This document shows positions 6,431 to 13,458 of a stretch of DNA of 13,458 bases, one piece after another. The number at the start of each line of letters is the position of its first letter. Positions within the stretch are counted from its first letter, which is position 1. A model generated the notes under the pieces. It was not told the origin of the DNA. It saw only the letters and a list, made by a program, of their open reading frames with translations, and searched no databases. Both the position numbers and the translations under genes were made by a program. The stretch is from Bacteroidales bacterium (GTDB taxonomy: Bacteria; Bacteroidota; Bacteroidia; Bacteroidales; UBA932): the NCBI GenBank assembly GCA_017429205.1, contig JAFRPH010000063.1:1-13458 (forward strand). The letters run 5' to 3'.

Positions 6431-7395
6431 CAATCCCGGTCCATTTCCAGCTGCCGCTTCAACGCTTCCAGCGACGGGAAATGCACCTCGTCGCGCAGGC
6501 GGCGGAGGAAGGTGATGCGCAGCGGAAGGCCGTAGATGTCCTCGTCGAAGTCGAGGATGTGGGTCTCGATGGTGGTGAAGGAGCCGCCGACGGTGGGCCG
6601 CAGGCCGATGTTCGTCATCCCGCGGTATTTCCTCCCCAGCACCTCCGCCTCGACCACATACACTCCCCTGCCGGGCACCAGTTTCAGCGGTTCATACAGC
6701 TTCATGTTCGCCGTCGGAAACCCGATGGTCCTCCCCAGCCGGTTCCCCGCCACGACCACACCCTTCAAGGCATACCCGTACCCCAGCATCTCGTTCGCCT
6801 CTTCCACCTTCCCCTCTTCCAGCGCCTTCCGAATAACCGTTGAAGATATGTTAGTTAGGGATGGGTGAACGTCCGCAAACCTGTGGCCACCCTCGGCCGC
6901 ATAAGAGGGAGGGGCCCAAAGCTTGCTTTGGGAGGGGTCGACTTTGTCGACGGTTTGCGGATGTTTACCCATCCCAAACGGTTCTAATTCAATAAGTTCA
7001 ACACCCATTGAAGTAGCAATCGGCTTCAGGGATGCAGCCGTCAACCGGTCGGAACCCAGGCGGTTGTCATAGCCCATCAGGAGGGTGGTGACACCGAAAC
7101 GGGAACGAAGCACATCGCGGAGGTATTGCTCCGCGGTCAGGGCGGCGAAGGAGCGGGTGAAGTCGAGGACTTCGATCCGGTCCACGCCGAGGCTGCGGAG
7201 GAGTTCCTTCTTCTCTTCCAGCGAATTGAGGAGGCGGAGTTCCCGGGCGCCGTCCTGGAGGACGGCCCGCGGGTGCGGCCAGAATGTGACGACAAGGGAC
7301 TCGTCTCCGCGCTCGCGCGCCAGGGAGACGAGTCTCTCGATCACAAGACGATGGCCGGAATGGACACCGTCGAAAAAGCCGGTGGTGGCGATCAT
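6418..7395 (-). CDS. ribF: Bifunctional riboflavin kinase/FAD synthetase with in-frame palindromic insert
   Basis: Makes FMN from riboflavin, then FAD. 325 residues from the ATG at 7395-7393, chosen because it lies 5 bp after the upstream stop and gives MIATTGFFDGVHSGHR. An ATG 24 bases further upstream would overlap the previous gene. The FAD synthetase half shows GFFDGVHSGH (HxGH nucleotide site) and SSTVIR at about 184-189. The kinase half shows GRTIGFPTAN at about 221-230, NIGLRPT, and ETHILDFDEDIYG with the catalytic Glu. Between ELIELEP and NISSTVIR, where family members usually have some 10-15 residues, there are about 45, encoded by a 126-bp palindromic element (6854-6979). The frame is intact, so the enzyme is probably functional with a loop extension just before the SSTxIR motif. 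It is last in the glycogen operon; a terminator-like hairpin follows. Confidence 0.95.
   Translation of the reverse strand: MIATTGFFDGVHSGHRLVIERLVSLARERGDESLVVTFWPHPRAVLQDGARELRLLNSLEEKKELLRSLGVDRIEVLDFTRSFAALTAEQYLRDVLRSRFGVTTLLMGYDNRLGSDRLTAASLKPIATSMGVELIELEPFGMGKHPQTVDKVDPSQSKLWAPPSYAAEGGHRFADVHPSLTNISSTVIRKALEEGKVEEANEMLGYGYALKGVVVAGNRLGRTIGFPTANMKLYEPLKLVPGRGVYVVEAEVLGRKYRGMTNIGLRPTVGGSFTTIETHILDFDEDIYGLPLRITFLRRLRDEVHFPSLEALKRQLEMDRDCCRE
6854..6979. mobile_element. Palindromic multi-hairpin element inserted in the ribF coding sequence (RPE-like)
   Basis: Long inverted repeat with arms at 6858-6881 and 6952-6975, 22 of 24 positions complementary; both differences are G opposite T on the plus strand. 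After one mismatch the pairing extends 3 bp more, to 6854 and 6979, a total of 126 bp (42 codons, in frame). Inside are three smaller palindromes: GTGGCCAC (6883-6890), CCCAAAGCTTGCTTTGGG (6915-6932) and GTCGACTTTGTCGAC (6937-6951). Direct repeats GGAGGGG stand at 6908-6914 and 6931-6937. No transposase and no clear target duplication are seen. This architecture is that of a non-autonomous REP/MITE-like repeat; translation through it recalls the Rickettsia palindromic elements. Mobility is inferred. Confidence 0.7.
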
Positions 7396-7400
7396 GGGGC

Positions 7401-10400
7401 CTAGACCCACTTCACGCACTCGAAGTCCTGCCGGTGCGGCAGGAGCGGGTGCTTCGCGAAGATGCGGAGGCCCACCTGGAAGGCACCCGTGGTCGCAGGC
7501 ATCACGTCCACCGCGTAACGGGCGGTGCCGTCCTGGGCTTCGACCACCTGGAGTTCATTCACCTGGTCGATGTGCAGCTGGCCGTGGTTGTCGGTCTGCG
7601 CGAACACGAGTTCCACGCCCACGTACTCCGGACGGAGGTCGCCGAGGTTCAGCACGATCTCGCTGTGCAGCGGGTTCTTCTCGGAGATGTCGTAGGCCGC
7701 CTGCGGTTCGGTGCGGGAGACCACCTGGACGTCGTCCCAGTTGCGGCGGACGTGCTTCTTCCAGGCCGCGATCTCGCGGGCCACCTTGAAGTCGTCGGCC
7801 TCCACCAGCGTGGCGCGCTCCGCCTGCGGGGCGTAGTACTGGTCCATATAGTCGGTGAGCATCCGGTTGGTGGTGAAGTTGCAGGCCACCTGGGCGATGG
7901 TGTTCTTGATATAGCCGATCCACTCGTGGGAACGGCCCGTCGTGCGGTCCACGTTGTAGTAGGCCGGGGCGATGTCGTTCTCCAGGATCTGGTAGATCGT
8001 CGCGGAATCCAGCTCGTTCTGGAAGTCCTGGTCGTCGTAGGTGCGCTCCAGCGGGAGGGCCCAGCCGGCGCCTTCCTTGTAGCCTTCCACCCACCAGCCG
8101 TCCAGGACGGAGAAGTGCATCGTTCCGTTCATCGCGGCCTTCTCGCCGGAGGTGCCGGAAGCTTCCTGCGGGCGCGTGGGGTTGTTCATCCACACGTCCA
8201 CGCCCTGGACCATCCGCTTCGCGAGGGTGATGTCGTACCCGGGGACGAAGACAATCTTGCCGATGAAGCGGGGATCCTTGGAGATGTCCACGATGTGCTT
8301 GATCAGGTCCTGACCCGCCTTGTCGGCCGGATGGGCCTTGCCGGCGAACAGGAACTGCACCGGACGCTGGGGGTTGTTGACGATGGCATCCAGCCGGTCC
8401 AGGTCGCGGAACAGGAGCGTGGCGCGCTTGTAGGTCGCGAACCGGCGGGCGAAGCCGATCGTGAGGACGTCGTCCCGGAGATTCTCCAGGATGGTCACCA
8501 GCTCGGCCGGGGAATAGTGGTTGGAGATGCTCTTGTCCTGCAGACGCTCGCGCACATAGCCGACGAGTTTCTTCTTCAGCTCCTTCTTGACATCCCAGAC
8601 TTCCTGGTCGGACACCTCGTAGATGCCCTCGAAGCAGCGCTTGTCGTAGTGGTGGGTCTGGAACTCGTCACCGAACACCTTGGCGTGGACCGGCTTCCAT
8701 TCCGGAGCGCACCAGGTCGGATAGTGGACACCGTTGGTGACATAGCTCACGAAGAGTTCCTCCGGCAGGTAGCCCGGATACATATGGGAGAAGATCTCCT
8801 GGCTCACCTTGCCGTGGAGCATCGACACGCCGTTCACGTTCTGGGAGATGTTGGCGGCGAGGTTGGACATCGAGAATTTCTCGTTCGGGTCCAGCGGGTT
8901 GTCCTTGCCCAGGGACATCAGCGTCTCCCAGTCCACCTTGAGGCGCTCGGGATAATGGCCGATGTACTGGCGCAGCATCCCCTCGTCGAAGGCGTCGTGG
9001 CCGGCCGGAACCGGAGTGTGCGTCGTGAAGAGGGAAGAGGCGCGGACCACCTCGAGGGCTTCGGAGAAGTCGAGGTTGTCCTTCTCGATGTACTCGCGGA
9101 GGCGCTCCAGGCCGATGAACGCGGCGTGGCCCTCGTTGCAGTGGTACACCTGGGTGTCGATCCCGAGCTTGCGGAGGGCGCGGATACCGCCCACACCCAG
9201 CAGGAGTTCCTGCTTGAGCCGGTTCTCCCAGTTGCCGCCGTACAGGTGGTAGGTCACCTCGCGGTCCTCGGGGATGTTGGCCTCATAGTCGGTGTCCAGC
9301 AGGTACAGGTCCGTGCGGCCCACCTCCACCTTCCACACGCGGGCGGTGATGGTACGGCCCGGGAAGGCCACGCTCGTGGTGACCCAGTTGCCCTCGGCGT
9401 CCATCACCGGCATAGCCGGGATCTTGAGGAAGTCCTGGGCGTCGTAGTTGGCGACCTGGTAACCCTGGCCGGAGATGACCTGGTTGAAGTAGCCGAACCG
9501 GTAGAGGAAGCCCACGGCGACCAGGTTCACGTTCATATCGGAGGTCTCCTTCAGGTAGTCGCCGGCGAGGATGCCGAGACCGCCCGAGTAAATCTTGAGG
9601 GAGGTGTCCAGACCGTATTCCATGCAGAAATAGGCGATGGAAGGGTCGGTGCGCTTGGCCTTCTCGGCCATATAGGCGTCGAATTCGGCGAGGACGGCGT
9701 CCATCTTCTCGATGAAGGCGTCATCGGCGCAAAGCTGCTGGAACCGCTTGATGCTCACGGTGTCCAGCAGGGCCAGCGGGTTGTGGCCGGTGGTATGCCA
9801 GACTTCCGGATCGATGGTGCGGAAGAGATCCTTGGCACTCTCGTTCCAGCACCACCAGAGGTTCTTCGAAAGCCGCTCGAGGGGAGAAAGTTTTGCGGGC
9901 AGGTGGCGCGTCACCAAGACGGTCCGCCAACTCGGATTGTTGAGTTCGGATTTCATGTACTGAATGGTCTTTTCTTTGGTTTTATAAGTGGGAAGGGCCT
10001 CACGGACCTTCTCCAAAGCCAGGGAATAAGCCTCCTGGTAATAGGCGATCTGGTTGTCCCAGAGGGCGATCTGCGCGACTTCGCGGGCGTTCTCGCGGTA
10101 CTCGTTGCGCGCATCCAGCTCCAAGCCGGCGATCTCGCGGACGCGGGCCTCGACGCCGTCCACGACCTCCTCGTAGTTGGAGTCGTTGCGGTCCAGCACG
10201 GTGATGCCCGGATGGGGGCCCTCATAGTGGTCCCGCACCCAGAGGCCGAAGCCGGCGAGGCTGGTGGTGAGGGTGGGCACGCGGAAAGCGAGGGCTTCCA
10301 GCGGGGTGTAGCCCCAAGGCTCGTAGTAGGACGGGAACAGGGCGAGGTCCAGGCCGCAGAGCAGGTCGTAGTACGGCATGTTGAACACGCCGTCGTTCCC

Positions 10401-11633
10401 GTTCAGGTAGGACGGGATGAAGTACACCTTGACCTTGTCCCCTACGGAGTTCACGAGCCCGGTCTCCCGGAAGCGGCGGGTGATGACGTCGTATTCGGCA
10501 TTCATCAGGTAGTGCGAGACCTGGGTCTGGTACTGCGAGTCACCGTCGCCGGCGAGCTTCTGGACCAGGCCGCGGTCGGGACCGTGATGGCCGGAAGGGA
10601 TGAAGATGAACGCCTGGATGCTCCGGCCTTCATAGTCGGACCGGTTGAGCTTGTCCAGCGCGTCGATGAACACGTCGATGCCCTTGTTGCGGAACTCGTA
10701 ACGGCCGCCGATGCCGATGAAGACGGCGTTGGCGGGCACCTCCTCGGCGGACATCGCCGTCGCCACCTCCACCAGGCGCTGCCGGGCCGCGTCGTGCAGC
10801 CGGGCATAGTCCTCGTCGGAGGCGGGGGTGAAGGAGTTCTCGAAGCCGTTCGGCGTCACCACGTCCACGGAGCGCTCCAGGAACTGGGCGCACTCCTTGG
10901 CGGTGATCTCGCTCACGGTCGTAAACACGTCCGCCTCGCGGGCGGCCATCTTCTCCAGGGAATGGAGAGCCACGACGCCGAAGCGCTGGGCCATCTCGTC
11001 CCCGTTGAAGTACGGCATGTCGTCATAAAGCCGGAGGTTGTTCCCGGCGAGGCAGCGGCCGACGACCGTCGCGTGGGTCGTGAAGACGGTGGCGACGGGG
11101 ATGTTGGCCCGCTTGAGCTGCAGGATGCCGGCGCCGGTCTGCCACTCGTGGAACTGGGCCACGGCGTGGTCGGCCGACGACAGGTTGTAGTTGTAGAAGC
11201 TCTCGATCACCTTGCCGGCCACATAGCCGAACACGGCGGCCTCCTTGTAGTCCCAGTTGCCGGTGATGGAATCGACCCCGAACGCAGTCCAGAAATCCGT
11301 GAGGATCTCGTCGCTCTGCGGGAGGAAGGTCTTGTAGTCCACCAACACGGCGACCGGGGTACCGGGAATGTTCCACTTGCCCACACGCAGCCGGAGGCCT
11401 TCCGAGGCCGCCTGCTGCCTCCACGACCGGAACAGGAGCGGATCCTCGATGAAATCGGGATTGCTCGCCCGGTGCATCCAGACGTCCGGTCCGATGAGGA
11501 TGTGATGGCGCCCCAGCTGGGCTTTCAGGTGGAGGGCCTTGGTGGCGACGACGGTGTAGATGCCGCCCACTTTGTTGCAGACCTCCCAGCTGACCTCGAA
11601 CAGGTAGTCCGGATTGAGAATATGTTTGTCCAT
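7401..11633 (-). CDS. Fused glycogen synthase (GT3-type) and alpha-glucan phosphorylase (GT35, AlgP type)
   Basis: 1410 residues, cytoplasmic. The N-terminal synthase (about 1-550) begins with LFEVSWEVCNKVGGIYTVV, as in eukaryote-like GT3 synthases. It carries QFHEW with His162, GRYEFRNKGIDVF at 310-322, and the acid pair E438-x7-E446 in YYEPWGYTPLE, and would extend alpha-1,4-glucan from a nucleotide sugar. A Lys/Glu-rich linker (about 541-560) leads to the phosphorylase. Its N-terminal DUF3417-like part contains LSKNLWWCWNESA (588-600), followed by FCMEYGLDTSLKIYSGGLGILAGD (669-692) and the pyridoxal-phosphate site EASGTSGEKAAMNG with Lys1165. It would release glucose-1-phosphate. Both catalytic sets look intact. 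The ATG directly abuts the GH57 stop (TAGATG) and ribF follows after 5 bp. An internal Met560 matches the start of stand-alone phosphorylases. I believe similar fusions occur in other Bacteroidales, so the fusion may not be unique. Confidence 0.93.
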   Translation of the reverse strand: MDKHILNPDYLFEVSWEVCNKVGGIYTVVATKALHLKAQLGRHHILIGPDVWMHRASNPDFIEDPLLFRSWRQQAASEGLRLRVGKWNIPGTPVAVLVDYKTFLPQSDEILTDFWTAFGVDSITGNWDYKEAAVFGYVAGKVIESFYNYNLSSADHAVAQFHEWQTGAGILQLKRANIPVATVFTTHATVVGRCLAGNNLRLYDDMPYFNGDEMAQRFGVVALHSLEKMAAREADVFTTVSEITAKECAQFLERSVDVVTPNGFENSFTPASDEDYARLHDAARQRLVEVATAMSAEEVPANAVFIGIGGRYEFRNKGIDVFIDALDKLNRSDYEGRSIQAFIFIPSGHHGPDRGLVQKLAGDGDSQYQTQVSHYLMNAEYDVITRRFRETGLVNSVGDKVKVYFIPSYLNGNDGVFNMPYYDLLCGLDLALFPSYYEPWGYTPLEALAFRVPTLTTSLAGFGLWVRDHYEGPHPGITVLDRNDSNYEEVVDGVEARVREIAGLELDARNEYRENAREVAQIALWDNQIAYYQEAYSLALEKVREALPTYKTKEKTIQYMKSELNNPSWRTVLVTRHLPAKLSPLERLSKNLWWCWNESAKDLFRTIDPEVWHTTGHNPLALLDTVSIKRFQQLCADDAFIEKMDAVLAEFDAYMAEKAKRTDPSIAYFCMEYGLDTSLKIYSGGLGILAGDYLKETSDMNVNLVAVGFLYRFGYFNQVISGQGYQVANYDAQDFLKIPAMPVMDAEGNWVTTSVAFPGRTITARVWKVEVGRTDLYLLDTDYEANIPEDREVTYHLYGGNWENRLKQELLLGVGGIRALRKLGIDTQVYHCNEGHAAFIGLERLREYIEKDNLDFSEALEVVRASSLFTTHTPVPAGHDAFDEGMLRQYIGHYPERLKVDWETLMSLGKDNPLDPNEKFSMSNLAANISQNVNGVSMLHGKVSQEIFSHMYPGYLPEELFVSYVTNGVHYPTWCAPEWKPVHAKVFGDEFQTHHYDKRCFEGIYEVSDQEVWDVKKELKKKLVGYVRERLQDKSISNHYSPAELVTILENLRDDVLTIGFARRFATYKRATLLFRDLDRLDAIVNNPQRPVQFLFAGKAHPADKAGQDLIKHIVDISKDPRFIGKIVFVPGYDITLAKRMVQGVDVWMNNPTRPQEASGTSGEKAAMNGTMHFSVLDGWWVEGYKEGAGWALPLERTYDDQDFQNELDSATIYQILENDIAPAYYNVDRTTGRSHEWIGYIKNTIAQVACNFTTNRMLTDYMDQYYAPQAERATLVEADDFKVAREIAAWKKHVRRNWDDVQVVSRTEPQAAYDISEKNPLHSEIVLNLGDLRPEYVGVELVFAQTDNHGQLHIDQVNELQVVEAQDGTARYAVDVMPATTGAFQVGLRIFAKHPLLPHRQDFECVKWV

Positions 11634-12923
11634 CTATTTCTTCTTGACAGCGGTTTTCCGGGCGGCGGGTTTCTTCTTCGCGGGCGCAGCCTCCACTTCG
11701 CGGACGGCGGCCTCCTTGACATCCAGGGCGGCGCGCTTCTCATCGAGCCGGATCTGGAAGTCGGACAGGACGTTCATATAGTTGATGAACGCCTCGTACG
11801 GGGTGTCGTACGGGTTGAAGTACTTGTGGACCTCACCGTCGGAGAAGAACTTCGTGCACATATAATAGAAGTGGTCGCTCTCCTGCAGGTGGCCGAAGTC
11901 CTCCCAGAGGTCGGGATCGCCCACGATGGAAAGCTTCTCGGTCATCGCGTAGACCTTGTTGAAGGCCTCCTGCTGGAGCTCGTTGCCCAGCCAGGCGGTG
12001 ATGTCGCGCTCTTCGTCGGCCCAGGAGATGGGATCGGGAACATCGAGGTCGGCGACCGGCTTGTACTTCTTCGTGGCCTCGGACGGGGTGACGAAGGAGA
12101 AGGTGCCGTCGGAGATCACGGCCTCCGGAAGGGCCTTCATAAAGTCGAAGATGCCGCTGGAGGCGCTCTGGTGCTCGCCGAAGGTCTCGTAGTCCATGAA
12201 CAGGTTCACGATGTCGTCGTTGCGGGCGGAGTCCTTCACCCAGGTGAGATACTTCTCGGCCGTGAGCGGATACATATCCCAGCCCTGGTTGGAGAACCGG
12301 AAGGCGATGTCGTCGGAGAGGCCGTAGTTGCGGAGCAGGAGGCGGAGCTTGGGCTGGGTGTCGCAGCCGTACACGAAATTCGGGCTCTGCCAGCCCATGA
12401 TGTGGCGGGCGCCCTCGGTGAGCATCGTCTTGAACCCCAGGCGATAGACCATCTCGCCGATGGCGTTGGAGTAGATGAGCTCGGTGTTGCGGAAGGCGGT
12501 CGGAGTGACCCCGAACAGGTCCTCGACGGCCTTCTTGTGCTTGAGCACCTGGTGGGTGAACTCGGACTCGGAAGCGAGGGACGACAGGGAGTGGTAATAG
12601 GTCTCGCACAGGAACTCCACGCAGCCGGTCTCGGCCAGGGCGCGGAAACTGTCGATCACGTCCGGCGCGAAGCGCTGGAACTGCTCCAGGGCGGAACCGG
12701 AGATGGAGAACGCCACCTTGAACTTGCCCTTGTTCGCCTGGATCAGCTGAAGCAGCTGGGCGTTCATCGGGAGATAGCACTTCTGGGCGATGCGGCGGAG
12801 GATGGTGCGGTTGGCGAAGTCGTCATAGTAGTGGGAGTCCTTGCCGATATCGAAGAATCTGTAGAGCCGGAGCCGGGTGGGCTGATGGACCTGGAAATAC
12901 AGGCAGATGCTTTTGGAAGCCAT
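11634..12923 (-). CDS. Glycoside hydrolase family 57 protein (alpha-amylase/glucanotransferase type)
   Basis: 429 residues. The five-region GH57 pattern is recognisable: YFQVHQP (9-15), SGSALEQ (75-81), FRNTELIYS with the expected nucleophile Glu148, FMDYETFGEH with the acid Asp244, and a helical C-terminal part with HFYYMCTKF (351-359). GH57 enzymes hydrolyse, transfer or branch alpha-glucans. Context between a GT4 and a glycogen synthase-phosphorylase favours an intracellular glycogen-processing role, but the exact activity cannot be told. No signal peptide is present. The last 19 residues are Lys/Ala-rich (EAAPAKKKPAARKTAVKKK), a basic tail outside the catalytic fold. Its stop TAG is immediately followed by the ATG of the next gene in the same reading frame. 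The gap to the upstream GT4 is 13 bp. Confidence 0.93.
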   Translation of the reverse strand: MASKSICLYFQVHQPTRLRLYRFFDIGKDSHYYDDFANRTILRRIAQKCYLPMNAQLLQLIQANKGKFKVAFSISGSALEQFQRFAPDVIDSFRALAETGCVEFLCETYYHSLSSLASESEFTHQVLKHKKAVEDLFGVTPTAFRNTELIYSNAIGEMVYRLGFKTMLTEGARHIMGWQSPNFVYGCDTQPKLRLLLRNYGLSDDIAFRFSNQGWDMYPLTAEKYLTWVKDSARNDDIVNLFMDYETFGEHQSASSGIFDFMKALPEAVISDGTFSFVTPSEATKKYKPVADLDVPDPISWADEERDITAWLGNELQQEAFNKVYAMTEKLSIVGDPDLWEDFGHLQESDHFYYMCTKFFSDGEVHKYFNPYDTPYEAFINYMNVLSDFQIRLDEKRAALDVKEAAVREVEAAPAKKKPAARKTAVKKK

Positions 12924-12936
12924 ATGGATTGCGTTT

Positions 12937-13458
12937 TTATTTGACTACTGATTCGTACACTTGCTTGAGTTTGGCGGCGGCGCCGTTCCACTTGAGGGCG
13001 TTCACCTCGTCGAAGCCGGCCCGGGCGGAGAAGTCCGCGAGGGCGGGGTAGTTGAGGAGGGCGTAGATCTCGTCGGCCATCGCGTCGACATCCCAGAAGT
13101 CCACCTTGAAGGCGTACTTGAGCACCTCGGCGGCGCCGGACTGCTTGGAGATGATGGACGGGACGCCGGTCCGCATCGCCTCGAGGGGCGAGATGCCGAA
13201 CGGCTCGGAGATGGACGGCATGACGTACACGTCCGAAAGGGCGAACATCTTCTGCACGTCGGCCCCGCGGAGGAAGCCCGTGAAATGGAAACGGTCGGAG
13301 ATGCCCAGCCGGGCGGCGTGGCGGATGCAGCGGTTCATCATGTCGCCGCTGCCGGCCATCACGAAGCGGACGTTCTTGGTGCGCTTGAGCACCTTCGCGG
13401 CGGCTTCGATGAAATACTCGGGACCCTTCTGGTAGGTGATGCGGCCGAGGAAGGTGAC
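12937..13458 (-). CDS. GT4-family glycosyltransferase (5' part outside window)
   Basis: The last 173 residues are visible; the start lies beyond base 13458. The fragment is the C-terminal Rossmann half of a GT-B enzyme. VTFLGRITYQKGPEYFIEAA is the typical beta-strand/helix after the inter-domain hinge. GSGDMMNRCIRHAARLGI and FTGFLRGADVQKMFALSDVYV follow, then the nucleotide-sugar acid motif SEPFGISPLEAM with its E-x7-E pair encoded at 13180-13206. It uses a nucleotide-activated sugar donor. With GH57, GT3 and GT35 genes directly downstream, a role in alpha-glucan/glycogen synthesis is likely but not proven. I recall GT4-GH57 pairs, often beside a glycogen-debranching gene, in Bacteroides; the debranching gene would be upstream, out of view. 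Confidence 0.9.
   Translation of the reverse strand, partial: VTFLGRITYQKGPEYFIEAAAKVLKRTKNVRFVMAGSGDMMNRCIRHAARLGISDRFHFTGFLRGADVQKMFALSDVYVMPSISEPFGISPLEAMRTGVPSIISKQSGAAEVLKYAFKVDFWDVDAMADEIYALLNYPALADFSARAGFDEVNALKWNGAAAKLKQVYESVVK

Noticed and set aside
6937..6951. GTCGAC-TTT-GTCGAC as a site-specific recombination or attachment site
   Set aside because: It is nested in a larger palindromic element with no integrase nearby and is better explained as one of its hairpins.
6854..6979. Insertion that inactivates ribF (pseudogene)
   Set aside because: The frame continues through the element and all FAD synthetase and kinase motifs on both sides are intact.
7396..7419. ATG at 7419 as the ribF start
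   Set aside because: It would overlap the preceding gene by 19 bp and add eight residues of no family character; the ATG at 7395 leads directly into ATTGFFDGVHSGH. It is not excluded.
7434..12944. 1836-codon open frame on the plus strand as a giant protein gene
   Set aside because: Same codon-aligned antisense effect over GH57 and the GT3-GT35 gene; the translation is Val/His/Gly-rich with no domains. Kept only as a codon-usage observation.

Overview
The window looks like the chromosome of a GC-rich member of the Bacteroidota, probably Bacteroidales (about 60% G+C judged by eye). The evidence is indirect but consistent. The gaps between genes carry Bacteroidota-type promoters (TTTG or TTG, 19-20 bp, then TAnnTTTG). 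No start codon has a clear Shine-Dalgarno sequence, and several have A-rich leaders instead. The gene content also fits: a GT4/GH57/GT3/GT35 glycogen cluster, a DUF4369/TlpA-like lipoprotein, and an IleRS2-type isoleucyl-tRNA synthetase. No rRNA, tRNA, CRISPR array, transposase or phage gene is visible, and no stretch over 300 bases lacks a gene.

Layout. (1) 1-3054, minus strand: ileS, cut at its 3' end by the window edge. (2) 3055-3116: a small control region with two promoters that face each other over a 15-bp palindrome. It serves ileS (leftward) and cvpA-tsaB (rightward). (3) 3117-4308, plus strand: cvpA and tsaB, 4 bp apart. (4) 4309-4338: a REP-like inverted repeat between convergent genes. 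(5) 4339-6305, minus strand: greA, a HIT-family gene and a TlpA-like lipoprotein gene, packed with a 1-bp gap and a 14-bp overlap. (6) 6306-6417: a terminator-like hairpin and a probable promoter ahead of greA. (7) 6418-13458, minus strand: a tight operon of a GT4 glycosyltransferase (cut by the window edge), a GH57 enzyme, a 1410-residue glycogen synthase-glucan phosphorylase fusion, and ribF.

Function. The GT4, GH57, GT3 and GT35 activities together suggest cytoplasmic build-up, remodelling and phosphorolytic breakdown of glycogen, with synthase and phosphorylase in one polypeptide. The other genes are housekeeping: Ile-tRNA charging, t6A tRNA modification, transcript-cleavage factor GreA, and FMN/FAD synthesis.

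The most notable signals are: a palindromic, multi-hairpin element of about 126 bp inserted in frame in ribF, resembling the coding palindromic elements of Rickettsia; a GxHH version of the IleRS HxGH signature, a swap I recall being linked to strong mupirocin resistance; a terminator-like hairpin placed where it could act as a short attenuator leader for greA; the synthase-phosphorylase fusion with a possible internal start exactly at the domain junction; and a TlpA-like protein that has lost both redox cysteines.
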